Source of the DNA: Limnoperna fortunei | Taxonomy: Eukaryota; Mollusca; Bivalvia; Mytilida; Modiolidae | NCBI GenBank assembly: GCA_944474755.1 | Contig: OX104122.1 | Span: forward strand, 1,854,751-1,918,750 | Length of the DNA: 64,000 nt | Direction: 5' to 3' | Part shown: positions 57,420 to 64,000 of the stretch, one piece after another | Position numbering within the stretch: the stretch's first letter is position 1 | Layout of the letters: each line of letters starts with the position of its first letter | Translations under genes and position numbers: made by a program | Notes under the pieces: generated by a model | What the model was told of the DNA's origin: nothing | The model's input: the letters and a program-made list of their open reading frames with translations, nothing else | Databases searched by the model: none

Positions 57420-58443
57420 CTATAGTAATTCGTATGTTATGCAGAAAACATGTTTTAAAATGAGACAAGACAATAAAGTAATTGCATTTGTCTAATTTTC
57501 AATAAATCTGTAACTTGTACATTTCCTATATATTGGCGTTTAATGCGATCGTTTTCACTAGTAAGTAAATTATGCCGAAAGTTCTTTTACTTTAAGATAA
57601 AAAGTGACTTGACAAGATTACGGGTGTGTTATTTTTAATAAAATTAGTGTCTTGTATATCTAGATGTATTGACAAAGAAAACAAATGGGTAAACAAGTAA
57701 TCTTACAACTTAGCTAAAGAATCTGTCTGAAATACTCTTTACACTCTATCGAAGATGAGGCCCATTTTATGTTTATATGCCCAGTTTATGCAGTAGGAAC
57801 ATAAGGGGAGGCGTCTCTGGCCCCTTTATCCACATCTATTTCTTCCTCTCTCGGCCGCTTTTCCTTGTGTATTTTCCGGTTTTGGTTTGTAATGTGATGT
57901 CTTTGGCATGTTTGGTATAGTCATATTTGAATTCTTTATTTTCCGAATATTTGTCTAGTCTAACATCAAGTCGCAGAATATTTTTGGCGTTTACCACTTT
58001 TTCAGACAAGTTGTTCTGAATATCTGTTTTTCTCACTTACAGATATTCTATATTCAATTTAAACTAAAACCGGTATTTCTTTAATATATTCCTTTTATTT
58101 TCTTACTACTAAAATTCAACATCTATACATTCAAACAAAATCTCTGGAATCTCTTCCTAAACTACACACGTGCCCCTTATATAATCTAATTAAACATGCA
58201 TGTTCAACAGGGGTGTGATAATGGGTAAAGCAATACACACTTTTCTCAGATTTCACTAACCTACATCTACATCTATCTACATCTATGTATATAACTTGAA
58301 AAAGGTCAGCGACCCATCACTCAAGTATGAATAAATTTGACGTCATCTCCAACATGGTTGCTTCTTACAATAAATTATCAGTGCGTATATACAGTGCGGC
58401 TTTAAAATAGTGGTTAAAATCAGCTGTTCTGATGTATGTACTT
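57420..58443. other. Intergenic, nothing recognised
   Basis: A 66-codon minus-strand frame at 57836-58036, rich in Lys, has no recognisable domain and no splice support. Confidence 0.5.
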
Positions 58444-58701
58444 CTAGTTGTTGAGCAGGAGTTTGGTGAGTCTGGTCTTAAACTCATCACTGCTCTGAAT
58501 GTCCATTAGTTCATCTGGTAGATGGTTCCATTCCCTGATGGTGCGTGGGAAAAAACTGTTACGATATACTTCTTTGTGAGTTCTTGGTTGAATGTAGCTG
58601 TCCTGATGGTAGTGTCTTGATGTTTGTGAAACATTGTATTGAACATATCCTTGTCTTAGAAATCTTGATTCCAACTTGCTTTTAGTTTGGATTATGAGCA
58701 A
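58444..58701 (-). pseudogene. LINE ORF2 C-terminal fragment
   Basis: The frame reads SKLESRFLRQGYVQYNVSQT, HYHQDSYIQPRTHKEVYRNS, FFPRTIREWNHLPDELMDIQ and DEFKTRLTKLL, then stops. The SFFPRTIREWN.LP block is a hallmark of the end of non-LTR reverse transcriptases in aquatic animals. It differs from the LINE at 53286 (there FFPATLKLWNDL), so it is another family. Only about 85 residues remain. Confidence 0.8.
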
Positions 58702-59566
58702 TAAAGATATAAATTTTGCAGTTCTGTAGTTGCAGACTACCTTGAATCAAACTTTATTTTAAGAAATACTGTAGTAAAATAAAGATTCTATTTTTAATTA
58801 GGAAATAGTCTATTCTATTTTATTATATTGGTTATAAATACACTTTAAAACCAATATTTATAATCGTGAACTAAGAACACACAGTTGTGACAAGGAAGGG
58901 ACCAGCAGTACTGTTTTTAAGCCACTCTCCTAAACTGCGCACAGACTTTAAAAATGGAAACGAAGGAAAAGGTAACGAACGTAAAGAAATGTGATTTTTT
59001 TTTATGTAGACAATTTATAGAATTTTAACTCCATGACACTGACCAAGTCTGAATGTTTCTGGCACGATGTCACAGCTAGATTTTGATGTCACCGAGTTCA
59101 GCTTCTGATATCGGCCATTCTGCCCCTAAATACTCTCCGTGCAAGCCATGTGCTCACCACAAGGAATCGGTTGTGCCACTCTTGTTGTTCACTTTAATTG
59201 ACGACTTTCCAATTTATAAAACGCCACATAGTGTCCACTTTCACTGAGTGAGGATGTCATTACAGCTCCCTGCTGCGTAAACATGATCGTTAATTAATAA
59301 GCCGGTGTTTATTTGCCCATTTACCCGATACCCAACTGTTTTATAGCTTGATTAAACAAATTTACCAGTGACATCCATGTTTTAAGATTCAAACTAACTC
59401 ACCTGTTGCCTATTGCTATAGTAACATTCTGCCATTATGTTAATGAGATGAAAATTTAATTGGCCGAGGCAAACAAGAACAAAATAATACAAAATCTTTA
59501 TTTCAAATACCATAGTCCTTTTTAGTGATGACAGCCACAGTTTTTTTAATAAGAAATAAAAGGGGA
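58702..59566. other. Intergenic, nothing certain
   Basis: No supported gene. A minus-strand run near 59195-59265 reads SSLSESGHYVAFYKLES before a stop. SGHYVA recalls the end of ubiquitin-specific proteases, but the match is too short to call. Confidence 0.45.
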
Positions 59567-59574
59567 CATATATC

Positions 59575-60606
59575 GGTAACTTCCCACTTGGTCTACTCCC
59601 ATTTGGTCTATTCCCATTTGGTCTACTCCCAGTTTGTCTACTCTTGAAAATTTATATAAGATTGTAATGGTTTAATCAATTTATTATCTATAATTTCCAT
59701 TTCGTCTACTCAATAAAATATAACTAGGTTTAAACTTGGTTGTTACATCAAATTATGGTGTATTAGAGTTTGTGTATTTTTTATATGTTTATTTTGCATT
59801 TCATGAATGTTTGTATTGCAAAAACAATTCAATTGCTGAATAAACATTTATATTTATTGATGTTGTAGCAATAATAATGTATGATGAGAAGTCAAATAAA
59901 TAATGAAAAGCTAGAAAAAGTTTACATTTAATAACAATCAAATATAATTCCATATAACATAAACAATCTCAGGTTTGTCTAAAACATAAATATCATTGTT
60001 TTATCAATGATCCATGCTTATATATGTTGTTGCTGAAGCCAATTGGCTGAACACAAATGTGTCCAAGCAACAAAATTATATCAGACAAGGATCAAAGTAT
60101 CAAAAGTTGTTAATCACAGTATAAACAAAAAACTTGCAACTTAATCATTTTCATTGTTAATGTAACAATTCCATAATACTTATTAGTAAACAATAATAAT
60201 TTATTGATATGCACACATTCTATTTAATAGAATGTTCAAATAAAACAAAGCTGTTTTTAAATTAAAAGTGTTTACTCATGTATGTTTGTACTTACTTTAA
60301 GAACATTTGAATACTCTTATTTTTTTTTAACTTTATCTTTTTTAAATACCAATTTAATACTCCTTAAACATGTTAAAATATTAAAAACATTTAATAATTT
60401 AAAAATTAAAAAAAAATAATTATAAATTTTAAGGAAAAAATGCATTAAACTTAGTTTCTCACATAAAATTCATAGAGTAGACGAAATGGGACACTATCAT
60501 TTTTTTAGAGTAGACAAAATGGGAATAGACCAAATGGGAGTAGACCAAATGAGAGTAGACCAAATGAGAGTAGACTAACTGGGAGTAGACCAAGTGGGAA
60601 TGAACC
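59575..60606. mobile_element. TIR element with iterated GGTCTACTCCC ends, 8-bp duplication
   Basis: The left arm (59575-59645) has CCCACTTGGTCTACTCCC and then about three more 16-bp units (ATTTGGTCTATTCCC and similar). The right arm (60475-60606) has the reverse complement, about seven units. CATATATC is duplicated on both sides (59567-59574, 60607-60614). The interior is AT-rich and lacks a transposase. The 77-codon minus frame with repeated HLVYS is a shadow of the right arm. An 8-bp duplication fits several superfamilies (hAT, MULE, P). Confidence 0.75.
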
Positions 60607-60866
60607 CATATATCATGTAAAACTAGAAATGGGTCAATACAATGTGGTATTTCGGGAATTTCATTAAGTATTTCCGTAAAGCAGGGTACCATTTTGCCAC
60701 GTGCTATTAACTTTATTTAGACAGGTAATCAAACAATAAGGGTTGACAACTTGTCTTCTTCCAGAATGTTGTAGTGTAGTGTTTAATTGAGCTGTCATCA
60801 TGGTCATTGTGTAGTATTCTATTGTATTCTATTGTTAGCAGTCTTCACGAAGATTAAGAAAGAGAT
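60607..60866. other. Intergenic, nothing recognised
   Basis: Short spacer with no features other than a small duplication, TCTATTGTATTCTATTG. Confidence 0.5.
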
Positions 60867-61873
60867 TATTGTGAATGGGCTTTATGCAAATTAGAACATG
60901 GTCAGACCTAATATTTGTCAATATTTTACACCGAGCGATAGCGAGGTATAAAATGAAAACAGATATTCTAGTAAGCAGGGATTGGGAAGGCCACGCGCCA
61001 TGCGCAATTGGCGCTTCAGTGACTAAAATGGCCCATTGGTGAACAACAGGGAAGGGCCCGAGTGCGCGATAGTAATTTCAGCGACTACCTACACTTAGCG
61101 TAGAAATTTGAATTCCCCGATACTAAAAATAGATTACTTTAAATACTCGTCCAATCAAATATCGTAATTGCCTACAATTCTCGGAACTCGTTTTAAAAAT
61201 AGAGGACTTTAAATACTCGTCCAATCAAATGGATTAAAGAAATAAAATTCTCGGAACTGATTTTAAAAATAGAAATTTACTAAGAAATTCACTCGAACTT
61301 TAATGTGATCGAAGTGAATATATATGACATGATGCACGATCAGTGATTGTTTATTTCAGGACGACACGGCACGGATTTTTATCAACGGAGCAAGCCGACA
61401 ATTAATAAAAGACTTTTAAAATTTATTTCAGAGAAATTTCACACTGTAAAATAATTACACGAGGCACGTAGCAAACGATGGAATACACAAAAAAGTGACG
61501 TCGGAAATTGTTTCAATTTGTTATTGTTTCAGGTAAAATGCAGTTCGGACAGTTAGAACAACTTGTTGACACACGATTTACACTGTCATTCACTGACGAT
61601 GGCTGAAACGGACATCACGACAGACGAAATTTACGTGGCTGGGGGGAGGGGTGGTTGTTTTAAGATTGTTTTAAGCCTAAAATTTTTCAGATTTTTGGTT
61701 TGATGTTAAAAAAATGGCCCTTTAAAGTCTGTCAATGGCCCCATAATATAAAAAATGGCCCTTTGGATTGTTCTAAGATGGGGCCATTGTCCCATTATAA
61801 AAAAATCCTTCCCAATCACTGAGTAAGGTCTGACCATGTTTAAATTCGCATAAAGCCCCCTCACAATGATCTA
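60867..61873. mobile_element. Small palindromic element, split by an insertion
   Basis: The left arm ATTGTGAATGGGCTTTATGC, AAATTAGAACATGGTCAGAC and the right arm (reverse complement CATTGTGAGGGGGCTTTATG, then AAACATGGTCAGAC) are inverted. Without the nested insertion at 60976-61821 it would be only about 155 bp. The remaining interior includes CACCGAGCGATAGCGAGG. Confidence 0.7.
60976..61821. mobile_element. Nested non-autonomous element, CAG ends, 6-bp duplication
   Basis: It starts CAGGGATTGGGAAGG and ends CCTTCCCAATCACTG, flanked by AGTAAG on both sides (60970-60975, 61822-61827). Subterminal parts contain CATGCGCAATTGGCGC, AAAATGGCCCATTGG and, at the right, GGGGCCATTGTCCC. CAGNG ends suggest a hAT-like element, though 8 bp would be usual for hAT. 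No coding frame over 80 codons. Confidence 0.75.
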
Positions 61874-62737
61874 TTTAAATTATAATATGTCTAAGAGGTT
61901 ATGGTAATATTGTTTTTTTTAAACTAATAAGATATATCCCAAAACAGTATGTCAAAGCAAATAAAATTGGCATAAACATATATTCTTATCATTTTATTGA
62001 AACAATATACCTTTTAAACAAAAATATTGATAATTCTTAACGAATTTGCATTGATTTGAGAAATTTTCAATTCAGCGCAATATAACGTCGAAATTCTAAT
62101 TGTGACGTCATATAAATTCGAATTTGTCCAGGGAACATGGGGAAGGTTAAATTAAATATATATTTTTTTAAATAATACAGAACTTGTAAGATACTTAACA
62201 TGCACGGAAGACACCGGACATGCAATAATTGTTTCCTAGACTCTACATGTACCTAGCATTCGGTCAGGCCACACAGGTCCACCTGACTAAACAAACACAA
62301 TTGTGCCTGACCAAAATTTTCAAAAAATCAATACAACAGTTACACGAATGAAAAATTTGGCGACTTTCGATTAAGTAAATGAATTAAGACAACAAAAACG
62401 TAAACCGATGGTCAGTCATAAAAGCAAATAGGACCACATGTCATGAAATTTTTGCCATTCATATTGGACAGATAAATAGACTGCATTTTTACCAGAAGGA
62501 CCAGCATATTTCGGGATAGTGAAAAGGGCAAAAAATGTTGCAAAAATATTGACATGAAATGAAAATGACAACACGAACAATTGTGTAACACATTTTATTA
62601 GCTCATGCAAAAATAAAAATAATACCATTAAATCTCAAACCACATGTTGAGTAAAAATGATGTGTGCTATTATTTCTAGTGCTCATGCGTCGTCTTGTGT
62701 CAAGCAATCTTTATATGCATTACATACATGTAGGGGT
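61874..62737. other. Intergenic, nothing recognised
   Basis: AT-rich; a 70-codon minus frame at 62416-62628 is hydrophobic and Phe-rich without domain support. Confidence 0.5.
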
Positions 62738-63712
62738 TATTTCCCATCCACTATAGTCCTTTCCAGCTATAGTCCATACATACATGTAGGGGTTACCTCC
62801 CATCCACTATAGTCTTTATTTCAGCGATAGTCCATACATACATGTAGGAGTTACCTCCCATCCACTATAGTCTATTTCAGCGATAGTCCATACATACATT
62901 TACTGTAGGAGTTACCTCCCATCCGCTATAGTCTATTCCAGCCATAGTCCATACATGCATGTAGGAGTTACCTCCCATCCACTATAGTCTATTCTAGCTA
63001 TAGTCCATACATACACGTAGGAGTTACCTCCCATCCACTATAGTCTATTCTAGCTATAGTCCATAAATACACGTAGGAGTTACCCCATTCACTATAGTAT
63101 ATTCCAGCCATTTTCCATACATACATGTACTGTAGGAGTACTGGAATAGACTATAGTGGATGGAAGGTAAATCCTACATGTATGCAGTGTTCAATCTAGA
63201 ATTTGGCCTAAAGGGGTCATGATGGCCCTAATAACTTACCATTGGGGGCCAGAATTTGTAGCTAGGGGTCAATCAATTTTGCACGTTTATCTCCAATGGG
63301 AGTAAAATATGAAGAAATACGCTTCATCTTGAAGCATGAACAACACGTTATAAAAAAATCGATAATATATTTTCTACGGGATTTAGACGCTTGCTAAATT
63401 GTATTTGAACATGATAAAAAGCGTACTTAGGACCGAGAATACAGTTAAATTTCAGGTATATTTTAAAGGGACTTTCTCAAAGCTGTTGACTATGGAGGAA
63501 TTTCTCAAAGCAATGAAAAATTATGTTGCGCCAGTAATGACCCAGGAGGTTTTTTAAGCTCGTCAATTCAACAAAAAATGTGGGAATGGCGCAATGGCGC
63601 GCTCTAGATTGAACACTGTGTATGCATGAACTATTATAGTCCATACATACATGTAGGAGTTACCTCCCATCCACTATAGTCTATTCTAGCTATAGTCCAT
63701 ACATACATGCAG
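62738..63712. repeat. About 56-bp minisatellite with an inverted part
   Basis: The unit CCATACATACATGTAGGAGT plus TACCTCCCATCCACTATAGT plus CTATTCTAGCTATAGT recurs about seven times at 62738-63125, with one more at 63640-63712. Between them, 63130-63184 is a unit in the opposite orientation (GACTATAGTGGATGGAAGG), interrupted by the insertion at 63185-63618. Some units have CTGTAGG in place of GTAGG. Confidence 0.9.
63185..63618. mobile_element. 434-bp CAGTG element with 6-bp duplication
   Basis: The left end CAGTGTTCAATCTAGAATTT and right end GCTCTAGATTGAACACTG are inverted, flanked by TGTATG (63179-63184, 63619-63624). Like the element at 60976 it has CAG[TG]G ends, a 6-bp duplication, a GGCCC-rich left part and GGCGCAATGGCGCGC on the right. 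The two probably use the same type of transposase, hAT-like in its termini. Confidence 0.75.
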
Positions 63713-64000
63713 GGGTGGAAAAATGTGTTAGTCCGACGCCCGGGACAGTGTAGTTGTAGCTATGGGCACGCTTTTTTCCATAGAAAAAAGTCTGTGTGGC
63801 CTTTCTATTCAAATAAAAAAAGTTTCTTTAATTTCATTTTACATCTTGATTGATAGTTTGCCTTTAATTTTGTGCTAATTTTAGCATAACAAAATCTCGA
63901 GATTACTTTCTGGTTATATCTATTTACTATATATCCAAAATTAATAATTCAAAATTTTAATTAGAATCCGAATCATTTTGGCGTTTGAAAGTACCTGGTT
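63710..64000. mobile_element. Possible start of another hAT-like element at the right edge
   Basis: The minisatellite breaks off after CATACATG at CAGGGGTGGAAAAATGTG, which resembles a hAT terminus. The rest continues past the window, so neither the other end nor a target duplication can be seen. Confidence 0.45.

Noticed and set aside
59195..59265. SGHYVAFYKL on the minus strand as a ubiquitin protease end
   Set aside because: Only about 17 residues, no other catalytic blocks nearby and a stop soon after; chance is the simpler explanation.
60459..60692. 77-codon minus-strand frame with repeated HLVYS
   Set aside because: Generated by the 16-bp units of the element's right arm.

Overview
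The window looks like a piece of a bivalve mollusc nuclear genome. It is AT-rich and intron-bearing, with almost no long open frames. It carries many copies of a tRNA-headed SINE and of the long dispersed repeats that start AGCTCACCTGA and end TCAGGTGAGC, both of which I know from bivalve genomes. The species cannot be told from the sequence.

Layout. 1-20240 is one satellite array with a 47-bp monomer (about 398 copies), continuing off the left edge. It is split at 15440-16965 by a 1.5-kb Tc1/mariner-like non-autonomous transposon with a TA target duplication. The array holds large internal duplications, the clearest being two adjacent 38-monomer blocks. 20241-23549 is dispersed repeat. 23550-38358 holds the only convincing host gene: the 3' part of a + strand gene for a ROCO (Roc-COR) protein ending in two Death domains. 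Four exons (23550-24782, 26002-26032, 29720-30003, 38026-38358) join in phase and give 616 residues up to the stop codon. The Roc GTPase exons are not in the window, so they lie beyond the satellite or were lost. Intron 3 holds a 6.2-kb element with about 1-kb inverted arms. A decayed duplicate of the first Death-domain exon lies just upstream of the intact one.

38.5-64 kb is intergenic or deep intronic DNA made of SINEs, two LINE 3' fragments, a Mutator-like element with a broken transposase, several terminal-inverted-repeat elements whose target duplications can be read directly, and minisatellites of 20/21, 41 and about 56 bp. The 41-bp minisatellite appears to have grown out of the tRNA-like head of a SINE. 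Two weak candidate host exons (45201-45351 and 56681-56728) are reported with low confidence.

Functionally, the gene would encode a Roc-COR GTPase-type signalling protein linked through its Death domains to apoptotic or innate-immune assemblies. Nearly everything else is repeats, many nested in one another. Insertions inside tandem arrays are especially informative because the empty site can be read from neighbouring units.
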